Assembly: GCF_015560805.1 (NCBI RefSeq)
Contig: NZ_JADMSO010000004.1
Location: forward strand, 1-64,000
Source: Mediterraneibacter glycyrrhizinilyticus
GTDB taxonomy: Bacteria; Bacillota; Clostridia; Lachnospirales; Lachnospiraceae
Length of the DNA stretch: 64,000 nucleotides
Direction of reading: 5' to 3'
This document shows, one piece after another, positions 8,801 to 17,093 of the stretch (position 1 is its first letter; each line of letters starts with the position of its first letter). The position numbers and the translations under genes were made by a program. The notes under the pieces are model-generated. The model searched no databases. It saw nothing but the letters and a program-made list of their open reading frames with translations, and had not been told where the DNA came from.

Positions 8801-9418
8801 ATGATGAAATATGAAACGATGGCGGACGAGCATCTGATCCGTGAACTGCATAATGGAAATACGGAGATCATGGATTATCTTCTCGCAAAGTACAAACCGA
8901 TGGTGCGGAAAAAAGCGCGGGCGATGTTTTTGCTCGGAGGAGAAAATGAGGATCTGATCCAGGAGGGCATGATCGGGCTGATGAAAGCGGTACGTACATT
9001 TGATGCATCTCAGGGCGCAGGGTTTGCGGCGTTTGCGGAACTCTGCGTTTCCCGGCAGATGTATACGGCGATCGAGTCGGCGCACCGGAAAAAGCATATG
9101 CCGTTGAATTCGTATATTTCTCTGTATGAGGAGGGGGAAGACGGAGAGGAACGGCAGGTTCCGCTGATCGATACGATCGAGCCGCATGTCGACAATAATC
9201 CGGAAGTGCTTTACTTCGGGAAAGAATTTACAGAAGCATTTATTGAGACGCTGAAAGAGTCATTGAGTCCTCTCGAAGATCATGTGTTATATCTGCATCT
9301 TCTCGGAACTGATTATAAGACGATCGCGGAACTTCTCGGGAAAAGCCCGAAGACGATCGACAATGCGCTTCAGCGGGTGAAAGCAAAAGCAGAGAAAGTT
9401 TTTGCAAAAAAGGATTGA
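8801..9418 (+). CDS. sigH: RNA polymerase sigma-H factor
   Basis: SigH directs transcription of early sporulation and stationary-phase genes. The 205-residue protein has region 2 with LIQEGMIGLMKAVRTFDASQGAGF and FAELCVSRQMYTAIESA, and region 4 with an HTH in DYKTIAELLGKSPKTIDNALQRVKAKA. The location after mrnC-rlmB matches the Bacillus order and supports SigH over other sigma-70 types. The start codon directly follows the rlmB stop codon. The final stop codon lies inside the -35 box of the next tRNA promoter. Confidence 0.93.
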   Translation: MMKYETMADEHLIRELHNGNTEIMDYLLAKYKPMVRKKARAMFLLGGENEDLIQEGMIGLMKAVRTFDASQGAGFAAFAELCVSRQMYTAIESAHRKKHMPLNSYISLYEEGEDGEERQVPLIDTIEPHVDNNPEVLYFGKEFTEAFIETLKESLSPLEDHVLYLHLLGTDYKTIAELLGKSPKTIDNALQRVKAKAEKVFAKKD

Positions 9419-9444
9419 CAATCTGGCGGATTTTATTGTATACT
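9415..9444 (+). promoter_or_regulatory. Sigma-A promoter of tRNA-Thr
   Basis: TTGACA at 9415-9420 contains the sigH stop codon. TATACT at 9439-9444 follows after 18 bases, about 50 bases before the tRNA. Confidence 0.85.
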
Positions 9445-9493
9445 CATATCGTTGTGTACGTCGTACATAATTAAATAACAGGCAGAATGCCAG

Positions 9494-9565
9494 GCTGATG
9501 TGGCTCAGAGGTAGAGCACTTCCTTGGTAAGGAAGGGGTCACGGGTTCAATTCCCGTCATCAGCT
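9494..9565 (+). tRNA. tRNA-Thr (anticodon GGT)
   Basis: Acceptor GCTGATG pairs with CATCAGC. The anticodon stem CTTCC/GGAAG encloses TTGGTAA, so the anticodon is GGT and reads ACC/ACT. The T arm is ACGGG/CCCGT around TTCAATT. CCA is not encoded. Confidence 0.95.
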
Positions 9566-9579
9566 TTTGAAGAAAACAA

Positions 9580-9620
9580 AAAGCCCTCTTGAAGATGTAA
9601 GATTTTCAAGGGGGCTTTTG
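9580..9620. terminator. Bidirectional terminator between tRNA-Thr and dtd
   Basis: AAGCCCTCTTGAA pairs with TTTTCAAGGGGGCTT. It has A-rich bases on one side and T-rich bases on the other, so it can stop both the tRNA and the convergent dtd transcript. Confidence 0.88.
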
Positions 9621-9638
9621 CGTATGGACATGTGATCT

Positions 9639-10085
9639 TTACAATGTCTCGGAATCCAAAAGGATCGTAAACGGACCGTCGTTGAGCAGGCTGACTTTCA
9701 TATCCGCTCCGAAAGAACCCTGTTCCACGACCGGCACACTTTCTTTACATTTTGTAATGATGTATTCGTAAAGCTCATTCGCTTTTTCGGGTGATCCGGC
9801 TTCGATAAAACTTGGTCGGTTTCCTTTCTTACAGTTAGCATAGAGTGTAAACTGGGAGACAAGAAGCAGGTTTCCGCCGACATCGGATAAGGAAAGATTG
9901 GTTTTTCCGTTTTCATCTTCAAAAATCCGAAGTCCGATCATTTTTCGGATCAGTTTATCCGCGATCTCCCGGGTATCGGTCTCGGCAATTCCGATCAGGA
10001 CAAGATATCCTTTTTCGATTTTTCCGATCGTTTCTTCATTTACAGCCACTTCGGCATGGGCAACCCGTTGGATTACAAATCTCAT
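9639..10085 (-). CDS. dtd: D-aminoacyl-tRNA deacylase
   Basis: Dtd hydrolyses D-aminoacyl-tRNAs and glycyl-tRNA-Ala, a proofreading role in the cytoplasm. At 148 residues it is of usual size. The two hallmark motifs are present: SQFTLYA about residues 77-83 and NDGPFTI near the C-terminus, which carries the Gly-Pro element that blocks L-amino acids. The N-terminus MRFVIQRV is typical. Monocistronic, convergent with tRNA-Thr. Confidence 0.96.
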   Translation of the reverse strand: MRFVIQRVAHAEVAVNEETIGKIEKGYLVLIGIAETDTREIADKLIRKMIGLRIFEDENGKTNLSLSDVGGNLLLVSQFTLYANCKKGNRPSFIEAGSPEKANELYEYIITKCKESVPVVEQGSFGADMKVSLLNDGPFTILLDSETL

Positions 10086-10311
10086 TTGAATGTTCCTCCT
10101 ATTTTATTTCGATATATGATACGATCCGTATACATGGATATACGGCACTGTCAGTATACAAGGGTAGCATAAAGACGGCGGAAAATCAAATGAGATGCTA
10201 CATTTTGTTGCTAATTGCCATTTTGCATTTTAAATGCTTGCAAAGATACCGTGCGTGACCTAGCCTGTAATTGTGGGGCGGTACTGCTGGCTCTTATGAG
10301 GAGGAGTGGTT

Positions 10312-10632
10312 ATGAGAAAGTGGCAAAAAGAACAGTTGATCCTGATGCGGGATGCGGTGACGGATCTGATGGTGTTCATCGGAGATCAAAAGATCGGCAG
10401 AATGCCGAGAGCCTATTTTCTTCTGGATAATATGCGGAATAATATTGAGATATTTATAATCACTTCGGGAGAACAGGAGCAGGATTTTATACAGCTTATG
10501 AATGTTCTGTTTCGCGACTGGTGGGCGGCAAATGATGAATGGGATGATGTGACGGAGGCGGGAAGCATGGAAAGTATCCGGCTTCGGAATTTTTTGGAAT
10601 TACTGAGGCGTGTGGAAGCGTATTTTCCGTAG
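10312..10632 (+). CDS. Hypothetical protein, 106 residues
   Basis: No family is recognised. The protein is soluble, mixed charged, with a WQKEQLILMRDAVTDLMVFIGD start, a central Asp/Glu/Trp-rich part (DWWAANDEWDDV) and a C-terminal amphipathic helix. GAGGAGGAG lies before the ATG at 10312; a GTG six bases earlier is less likely. It stands alone between dtd and a terminator. Codon use matches the neighbours, so it appears to be a genuine gene. Confidence 0.7.
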   Translation: MRKWQKEQLILMRDAVTDLMVFIGDQKIGRMPRAYFLLDNMRNNIEIFIITSGEQEQDFIQLMNVLFRDWWAANDEWDDVTEAGSMESIRLRNFLELLRRVEAYFP

Positions 10633-10652
10633 AGAGACAGATTTTGAGAATG

Positions 10653-10680
10653 AAACGGGGGCGGTAAAACCCCCGTTTTT
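10653..10680 (+). terminator. Rho-independent terminator after the 106-residue gene
   Basis: ACGGGGG and CCCCCGT form a stem around CGGTAAAA, followed by five T. Confidence 0.9.
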
Positions 10681-10685
10681 GATTT

Positions 10686-10736
10686 GTATAACCGACGAGC
10701 CAAAGTCCGGGCTTGCCCGGGACCTTGGCGACTGCT
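10686..10736 (+). repeat. Dispersed hairpin repeat family 1, half copy A
   Basis: It contains the conserved 44-base core CGACGAG to GACTGCT, which folds as GCCAAAGTC/GACCTTGGC around GGGCTTGCCC. One base in the core differs from the copies at 24511 and 45672. The seven-base lead GTATAAC follows a TTT that comes three bases after the end of the preceding terminator T run. The second hairpin found in the other copies is missing. Confidence 0.85.
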
Positions 10737-10839
10737 ATAAAATTTTAAAAAAGCAGGATGAAACTTTTTTCATATCCTGTGCGTCTAATAAGTGAAAAGA
10801 AAATCCAGAGAACCCGCGGATGAGAAAGGAGGTATTTCT

Positions 10840-11355
10840 TTGAACTATCTGATAAAAAAAGCAAGGCAGGGAGACACCGATGCTTTTGTAGAATTGATGG
10901 AACGTCAGAAGCAAAGTATGTATAAAGTCGCCCGAAGTTATCTGCATCGGGAAGAAGACATTGCGGATGCAATGCAGGAAACTGTGCTGGACTGTTATGA
11001 AAAGTTGGGGCAGTTGAAAAGTGACCGTTATTTTTCGACATGGCTGATCCGGATATTGATCAATAACTGCAACGATATTCTCCGGACAGGCAAAAAAGAA
11101 ACGCCGGTGGAAATATTTCAGGAACAGGGAGACACATGCAGAGAACTTTTTCAATGTGAATTTGAGGAGTTGATGAACACAATGGATGAGAAATATCGGG
11201 TGATCCTCATGTTATATTACGGGGAGGGATTTAAGATCCGGGAGATTGCACAGATTCTGGATATGGATGAGAGCACTGTAAAAACAAGATTGGCGAGAGG
11301 CCGCAGGCAGTTTGCACATTTGTATCAGCTGGAGCCGGCGGCAGAGAGGAGGTAA
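10840..11355 (+). CDS. ECF-type RNA polymerase sigma factor
   Basis: A 171-residue extracytoplasmic-function sigma factor. Region 2 is seen in DAFVELMERQKQSMYKVARSYL and EEDIADAMQETVLDCYEKL, and region 4 in EKYRVILMLYYGEGFKIREIAQILDMDESTVKTRLARGR. The TTG at 10840 is preferred as start because AAAGGAGG is eight bases upstream; an ATG at 10792 lacks such a site. It lies just before a membrane anti-sigma gene, the usual pair for cell-envelope signalling. Target promoters are unknown, and self-regulation is likely from family practice only. Confidence 0.9.
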   Translation: MNYLIKKARQGDTDAFVELMERQKQSMYKVARSYLHREEDIADAMQETVLDCYEKLGQLKSDRYFSTWLIRILINNCNDILRTGKKETPVEIFQEQGDTCRELFQCEFEELMNTMDEKYRVILMLYYGEGFKIREIAQILDMDESTVKTRLARGRRQFAHLYQLEPAAERR

Positions 11356-11360
11356 GATTG

Positions 11361-12896
11361 ATGAAACGGGAATATTCAAAGGAAGAGATGGAACAGATCT
11401 TACGCGGAGAAGCGAAGATCCCGAAACGGGTGGATGAAAAGATGCAGGACGCATACCGGCAGATCCGGCAGAATGCACAGCAGCAAGATCAGGAGAATAT
11501 GCAGGAGAGCGGACAGGAGAAAACAAGCCGGAAGAAACGACAGGGAAGAGTGCGGGGCTGGAAAGTCGTTCTGGCAGCAGCAACGCTGAGTTTGGGAGCA
11601 TCCTTTGTTGTTGTGGCGGCAAACAAATTTCTTCAGGCAAATCTGGTGGAGAAAGATGAAACGGTGCAGTATGAGATTCAGGTGAACAAAGAGCAGGAAG
11701 CACATCAGATCACGGCGGAGCCGACGTATATTCCGGATGGATATGTGTACTCGGAAGATGGTCCTTATGGAGGAAAGTGGCATAATGAGGCAACGGGCGG
11801 TACGATCACGGTGATTACTTATAATGCGGCACAACTGGACGAGATGTCCCGTCTCGGAAATGATGAGGAATTGCTGAAATACAAAAAAGACAGTCATTTG
11901 GATCAGCTTGAGATCAGCGGAATGAAAACCGATGTGTTTGTAGATGACAATTTCTATGTGGATTCCGAAAAAACGATCAAAAATATTTATTTATTCAATG
12001 AAGAATACGGTTATGGCGTACGGGTGTGGAGCGAGAGCGATCTACCGGCGGAAGAACTGGTCAAAGTAGCGGAGGGGATGGAGATCCGGGTGTTGGATGA
12101 AACCGTTCCGTATACGACGGATGAAGAGATCGAGGTGATCAAAAAAGAACAGGAAAGGTTGGAAGATCAGGCGGCAGGCAGCGACGTCTCTATTCCGTCA
12201 CAGGCCGTGCATGGAGTCGGAGAGGAAGTGCAGAATCCATACTATGAACAGGTCAAAGACCATGAAGACGATATCCGATATACCGTGCAGTCGGTGGAAG
12301 TAAAAGACCAGATCTCCACGGAGGGGTATCCGGCTGAAAATTTTGTGAACTATGATGAGATTTCTGTATGGATGAATGAAGACGGAAGTCTGAAACCGCA
12401 TGAACGTTATACTTCGGATGCGGGAAGCGAAAAAACGGTGAGCACGGTAGATTCCAAGTATGTAGTGGTGAGGATGCAGGCAAGAAATGCGGGCGATACG
12501 CAGAGTGAATGGAATGCGTCCGGCGGCGTATCACTTGCGCCGACGTTGACCGAGCTGACACGGCAGGAGGACGGAACATACCGGATCCCAAATGTGGATT
12601 ATCATAGCGCTAACGAGGGATATTCTCTTCAGTACGGCGGTTACCAGAACGGAAATTTTGCACAATATTTTGATGCGATCTGGAATACAGAGGGGACCCA
12701 GAGAATGAAAGCCGGCTTGTACCGACCGATGGCTCCGGGGGAAACATTAGACTATACTTTGATCTATGTTGTGGATGAAGACCGGATCGATGACATGGTG
12801 CTCTGGTTCTATGAGGGATTCAGCGGTTATAACGGTTGGAACGGAGATGAGTATGCGTATACGGAATATGTTTCGATCGGAGATGCGATCAAGTAG
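11361..12896 (+). CDS. Membrane-anchored anti-sigma factor
   Basis: A 511-residue protein with a short cytoplasmic N-terminus (about 65 residues, helical, Gln/Lys-rich) and one membrane segment about residues 68-88 (WKVVLAAATLSLGASFVVVA). A large extracellular part follows, resembling the DUF4179-like anti-sigma group found next to ECF sigma genes in Clostridia. The start ATG has GAGGAGG upstream and lies five bases after the sigma stop codon, so the pair is co-translated. The extracellular region is rich in Asp, Glu and Tyr and has no cysteine that I can see. The sensed ligand is unknown. Confidence 0.78.
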   Translation: MKREYSKEEMEQILRGEAKIPKRVDEKMQDAYRQIRQNAQQQDQENMQESGQEKTSRKKRQGRVRGWKVVLAAATLSLGASFVVVAANKFLQANLVEKDETVQYEIQVNKEQEAHQITAEPTYIPDGYVYSEDGPYGGKWHNEATGGTITVITYNAAQLDEMSRLGNDEELLKYKKDSHLDQLEISGMKTDVFVDDNFYVDSEKTIKNIYLFNEEYGYGVRVWSESDLPAEELVKVAEGMEIRVLDETVPYTTDEEIEVIKKEQERLEDQAAGSDVSIPSQAVHGVGEEVQNPYYEQVKDHEDDIRYTVQSVEVKDQISTEGYPAENFVNYDEISVWMNEDGSLKPHERYTSDAGSEKTVSTVDSKYVVVRMQARNAGDTQSEWNASGGVSLAPTLTELTRQEDGTYRIPNVDYHSANEGYSLQYGGYQNGNFAQYFDAIWNTEGTQRMKAGLYRPMAPGETLDYTLIYVVDEDRIDDMVLWFYEGFSGYNGWNGDEYAYTEYVSIGDAIK

Positions 12897-12932
12897 GTCC
12901 GATTTATTTACAGTAAAATAAAAGACGCGTAT

Positions 12933-12976
12933 AATGATGGCATGGGAGAAGAAAGGAGAACGACCATGCCATCATT
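12933..12976 (+). promoter_or_regulatory. 13-bp inverted repeat enclosing the Nudix ribosome site
   Basis: AATGATGGCATGG and CCATGCCATCATT are perfect complements. The right arm contains the start codon of the Nudix gene, and the ribosome site GAAAGGAG lies in the 18-base loop. Such a fold would occlude the ATG, so translation control is possible. TTTTTGG follows the right arm, so an attenuator-like stop is a second option. Confidence 0.6.
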
Positions 12977-13706
12977 TTTGGAAAATTTACGTCCGTTTTA
13001 CGGGACAAATGAGAAGAATGCAGCGGGAGAGAGTCTGGAAGAATTTTTGGAGCATTACGATCCGTACAAATACCGGACGCCGAGCTGTACGACAGATGCG
13101 GTGATCTTTTTGGCGCCGGAACATCTGACGAAAGAGCTGAAAGGAATGCGGGTGCTGCTCGTAAAGCGCTCCAATCACCCGAGTATCGGTTTCTGGGCGC
13201 TTCCGGGCGGATTTATCGAGATGCGGGAAAATCTGGACGATACGGCGAGACGGGAACTTCTGGAGGAGACCAGTGTAGACGGTCTTGTGATGGAGCAGAT
13301 TGGTACATACGGAGATTATGATCGGGATCCGAGAACGCGGGTGATCACAACCGCCTACATGGCAGTGCTTCAGGGGGAGGAACGGCAGGTGCGCGCCGGC
13401 GATGATGCGGCGGACGCTGTGTGGTGCGATCTGGAATTGGAGGAAATATCTGTGCAGACAGGCGGCGGACAAACGGATAGAACCGGAAATCACGCGAAGC
13501 AGGAAGAGCCGGAAAGCGTTGTACAGTTTTCTCTTCATGTGAAAAATAAGGAACGCGGATTGGACACGAGCGCTTTGGTGGAATACCGGCGAAGAGGAAC
13601 GCTGGTGCGAGAAGAAACTTTTTCAGTAAAAGAAGCGGGGCAGATTGCAGTGGATCATGCGGCGATCATCGTGCAGGCGCTTTCTGTTTTGAAATCAAGA
13701 TTATAA
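12966..13706 (+). CDS. NUDIX hydrolase
   Basis: A 246-residue protein with a Nudix domain in the first two thirds. The Nudix box runs from LPGGFIEMRENL through RRELLEETS and has all metal-binding glutamates. The substrate, a nucleoside diphosphate derivative such as ADP-ribose or another sugar nucleotide, cannot be told from the sequence. The C-terminal 80 residues after a Gly/Gln/Thr linker resemble the winged-helix-like tail of some Nudix regulators but are not diagnostic. The ATG at 12966 follows AAAGGAG; a longer form from 12942 is possible but has no ribosome site. Confidence 0.88.
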   Translation: MPSFLENLRPFYGTNEKNAAGESLEEFLEHYDPYKYRTPSCTTDAVIFLAPEHLTKELKGMRVLLVKRSNHPSIGFWALPGGFIEMRENLDDTARRELLEETSVDGLVMEQIGTYGDYDRDPRTRVITTAYMAVLQGEERQVRAGDDAADAVWCDLELEEISVQTGGGQTDRTGNHAKQEEPESVVQFSLHVKNKERGLDTSALVEYRRRGTLVREETFSVKEAGQIAVDHAAIIVQALSVLKSRL

Positions 13707-13763
13707 AAAATCCCTTTCGGAAACCGGCAGAAATAACTTGCCGGTTTTTAAAAAGGGATTTTT
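13706..13763. terminator. Bidirectional terminator between Nudix and NSS genes
   Basis: AAAAATCCCTTT pairs with AAAGGGATTTTT as the outer stem, with an inner AACCGGC/GCCGGTT hairpin. It serves the convergent genes on both sides. Confidence 0.85.
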
Positions 13764-13791
13764 ATCATGTGCCTGAAAGTGAAATTCGGCT

Positions 13792-15258
13792 TTACTGATT
13801 TTTCGTTTTTTTTCTGCGTGTGACACTTAAGACTAATGTCAGGAACAAAAAACCGATGATCATCCAAGTGACAAAGACCGGAGCACTCTGTTTGCTGAAC
13901 ATATCATAGTAGCCTTTCAGATAAATGATCACGACGATCCACGGCAGAACGTATGTCATATAACCACGGATGATCTGTGGGAATTTCAAACCGTTTCCGG
14001 AATTCGCCTCTTTGATAAAGTGATTCCATCCCCATCCGTTTTTGTGTGTACAAAACATCAGATATACGACCGATCCAAGCGGAAGAATATTGTTGGATAC
14101 GAGGAAATCTTCCAGATCCATAATGTTTGTTCCGGCGCCAAGCGGCTGGAAATCCGAGAGCACACTGAAGCCGAGAATACACGGAAGACTAAGTACCGTG
14201 ATCAAAACAATGTTGATCGCAACCGATTTTTTTCGGCTGAAATGGAACAGATCCATGCCGAAAGAAACAATATTTTCAAATACGCCGACGATCGTGGAGA
14301 GGGCGGCGAAGAACAGGAATAGGAAGAATAAGGATCCCCAGATCCGTCCGCCGGCCATCTGTGTGAAAATATTCGGCAGCGTGATAAATACAAGTCCCGG
14401 ACCGGCAGCAGGTTCTACGCCAAAGGCGAAACATGCCGGGATGACGATCAGTCCTGCCATCAGTGCCACAAAGGTATCCAAAAGGACGATGCTCAAAGAT
14501 TCCCCGGTAAGGGAACGGGATCTGTCCAGATAGCTTCCGAAGATCGCCATTCCGCCCATACCGATACTTAAGGTGAAGAATGCCTGGCTCATAGCTCCGA
14601 AAATGACGTTACCGATCCCGTTATCGACCATCCGCTCAAAGTCCGGGATCAGATAGAAACGAAGTCCTTCAGCGGAGCCGCTCAGTGTGACGGAACGGAT
14701 GGCAAGCACGACCATGATCCCGAGGAGGCAGAGCATGACAACTTTCATGACTTTTTCGACACCTTTTTGCAGTCCGATGCTGCAGATGCCGAATGAGATC
14801 AGGATGACCAGTACCGTCCAGAATACAAGGATCCACGGATTCAAAAGCATATCGTTGTATTTTTCGGTGATCTGTGCGGCGGTCGCCTGTACAAATTCAC
14901 CCTTTGCCATACGGAAGCAATAGTAGAGCATCCAGCCGCCGACCATGGAATAGAACATGACCAGAATATAATTTCCGGCGATGGCAAGCCAACGGATATT
15001 GTGCCATCTGGAACCGACCGGCTCCAGAGCATTATACGAGGTGGCAATACTTTTCTGGCTGGCACGTCCGACACTGAATTCACAGACGATGATCGGCAGT
15101 CCTAAAATCGCCAGAAACAACAGGTAGATCAGAATAAACGCCGCGCCGCCGTACATGCCGGTCATGTAAGGGAATTTCCACACATTTCCAAGACCGATGG
15201 CGCAGCCGGCAGATACGAGGATGAACCCGAGTCTGCTTCCAAATTTTTCTCTTTTCAT
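13792..15258 (-). CDS. Sodium-dependent neurotransmitter:sodium symporter family transporter
   Basis: A 488-residue NSS/SNF-family protein of the LeuT fold, which takes up amino acids or amines with Na+. The N-terminal signature GFILVSAGCAIGLGNVWKFPYM includes the unwound TM1 substrate/Na+ site. About eleven to twelve membrane segments follow. The start MKREKFGSRL is chosen with AAAGGAG upstream; longer in-frame options have no support. It is the first of three NSS genes in the window. The substrate is unknown. Confidence 0.9.
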   Translation of the reverse strand: MKREKFGSRLGFILVSAGCAIGLGNVWKFPYMTGMYGGAAFILIYLLFLAILGLPIIVCEFSVGRASQKSIATSYNALEPVGSRWHNIRWLAIAGNYILVMFYSMVGGWMLYYCFRMAKGEFVQATAAQITEKYNDMLLNPWILVFWTVLVILISFGICSIGLQKGVEKVMKVVMLCLLGIMVVLAIRSVTLSGSAEGLRFYLIPDFERMVDNGIGNVIFGAMSQAFFTLSIGMGGMAIFGSYLDRSRSLTGESLSIVLLDTFVALMAGLIVIPACFAFGVEPAAGPGLVFITLPNIFTQMAGGRIWGSLFFLFLFFAALSTIVGVFENIVSFGMDLFHFSRKKSVAINIVLITVLSLPCILGFSVLSDFQPLGAGTNIMDLEDFLVSNNILPLGSVVYLMFCTHKNGWGWNHFIKEANSGNGLKFPQIIRGYMTYVLPWIVVIIYLKGYYDMFSKQSAPVFVTWMIIGFLFLTLVLSVTRRKKTKNQ

Positions 15259-15419
15259 AATCTTATATAACTCCTTTAAATAACTTTTCCGCACATGTGT
15301 CATACAGAAACACTTTCGCCATGCGCAGTGACAAAGACATTGTAGCATATTGTGCTTGCCGTTGTATACAATTTATGATAAGATTATTGGCAGAAATCTT
15401 GCGATTTGAGGAGGAAACC

Positions 15420-17087
15420 ATGGAAAACGAAATCGTTTCAAAGAATTTTATTGAACAGGAAATAGACAAAGACCTTGCAGAGGGCGTGTACGATCATGTC
15501 TGCACAAGATTCCCGCCGGAGCCGAACGGATATCTGCATATCGGACATGCAAAGTCCATTCTTTTGAATTACGGGCTGGCGCAGAAATATAACGGAACAT
15601 TCCATATGCGTTTCGACGATACAAACCCGACAAAAGAAAAGATGGAGTTTGTAGATTCGATCAAGGAAGATATTCAGTGGCTTGGGGCAGACTGGAAAGA
15701 TCATCTGTATTTTGCATCCGATTATTTTGATCAGATGTACGAATGCGCGGTGAAGCTGATCAAAAAAGGAAAGGCGTATGTCTGTGATCTGACGGCAGAG
15801 GAAATCCGGGCATACCGCGGGACATTGACGGAAGTCGGAAAAGAAAGCCCGTACCGTAATCGGAGCGTAGAAGAAAATCTGCAATTATTCGAGGAGATGC
15901 GCGAGGGCAAATATCAGGACGGAGAAAAAGTACTCCGTGCGAAGATCGATATGAACTCTCCGAACATCAATATGCGCGATCCGGTGATCTACCGTGTGGC
16001 CCGCATGACACACCACAACACCGGAGATAAATGGTGTATCTATCCGATGTATGATTTCGCACATCCGATCGAAGATGCGATCGAGGGAATCACCCATTCG
16101 ATCTGTACATTGGAATTTGAGGATCACAGACCGCTCTACGATTGGGTCGTGCGGGAATGTGAGTTTGCAAATCCGCCGAGACAGATCGAGTTTGCGAAAT
16201 TGTATCTGACCAATGTTGTGACCGGAAAGCGTTATATCAAGAAGCTTGTGGAAGATGGGATCGTGGACGGCTGGGACGATCCGCGTCTTGTTTCCATCGC
16301 GGCGCTCAGAAGAAGAGGGTTCACACCGGAATCAATCAAGATGTTCATCGACATGTGCGGCGTGTCGAAAGCCCAGAGTTCGGTGGATTATGCGATGCTT
16401 GAATACTGCATCCGGGAAGATCTGAAGATGAAGAAATCCCGTATGATGGCGGTGCTGGATCCGATCAAACTGGTGATCGACAATTATCCGGAGGGAGAGA
16501 TGGAATATCTCGACGTGCCGAACAACCTGGAAAATGAAGCGCTCGGCACACGGAAAGTTCCGTTCTGCAGAGAACTTTATATTGAAAGAGACGACTTTAT
16601 GGAGGAACCGCCGAAGAAATATTTCCGTCTGTTCCCGGGCAATGAAGTGCGTCTGATGTCCGCATATTTTGTAAAATGCGAGAGCTTTGTAAAAGATGAG
16701 AACGGAAATGTAGTGGAAGTACATTGTACGTATGATCCGGAGACAAAGAGCGGAAGCGGATTTACCGGAAGAAAAGTAAAAGGAACGATCCACTGGGTTG
16801 CGGCTCCGTACGCACAGAAAGCGGAAGTGCGTCTCTATGAGAATCTGGTAGATGAAGAAAAGGGCGTATACAATAAAGAAGACGGATCTCTGAATCTGAA
16901 CCCGAATTCTCTGACGGTGCTGAAAGAGTGTTATGTGGAGCCGAGTTTTGCCGATGCGAAAGCATACGACAGTTTCCAGTTTGTGAGAACCGGATATTTC
17001 TGTATCGATGCAAAAGATTCCGCACCGGACGCGCTTGTATTTAACAGAATCGTATCACTGAAGAGTTCATTCCGTCTTCCGAAATAA
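15420..17087 (+). CDS. glnS: Glutaminyl-tRNA synthetase
   Basis: GlnS charges tRNA-Gln directly, an alternative to the GatCAB route used by many Firmicutes. The 555-residue protein has [16 protein letters not shown] (HIGH motif) at the N-terminus, [10 protein letters not shown], and DGWDDPRL before the anticodon-binding beta barrels. Where E. coli has VMSKRKLNLLV, this protein has [12 protein letters not shown], so the KMSKS loop keeps the Lys but differs elsewhere. AGGAGG is eight bases before the ATG. Bacterial glnS is known to have come from eukaryotes by transfer. Confidence 0.95.
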   Translation: MENEIVSKNFIEQEIDKDLAEGVYDHVCTRFPPEPNGYLHIGHAKSILLNYGLAQKYNGTFHMRFDDTNPTKEKMEFVDSIKEDIQWLGADWKDHLYFASDYFDQMYECAVKLIKKGKAYVCDLTAEEIRAYRGTLTEVGKESPYRNRSVEENLQLFEEMREGKYQDGEKVLRAKIDMNSPNINMRDPVIYRVARMTHHNTGDKWCIYPMYDFAHPIEDAIEGITHSICTLEFEDHRPLYDWVVRECEFANPPRQIEFAKLYLTNVVTGKRYIKKLVEDGIVDGWDDPRLVSIAALRRRGFTPESIKMFIDMCGVSKAQSSVDYAMLEYCIREDLKMKKSRMMAVLDPIKLVIDNYPEGEMEYLDVPNNLENEALGTRKVPFCRELYIERDDFMEEPPKKYFRLFPGNEVRLMSAYFVKCESFVKDENGNVVEVHCTYDPETKSGSGFTGRKVKGTIHWVAAPYAQKAEVRLYENLVDEEKGVYNKEDGSLNLNPNSLTVLKECYVEPSFADAKAYDSFQFVRTGYFCIDAKDSAPDALVFNRIVSLKSSFRLPK

Positions 17088-17093
17088 ATTGCG

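Noticed and set aside
10225-10237. Palindrome GCATTT-T-AAATGC between dtd and the 106-residue gene
   Set aside because: Short AT-rich symmetry is common by chance, and no promoter or regulator gene supports a role.
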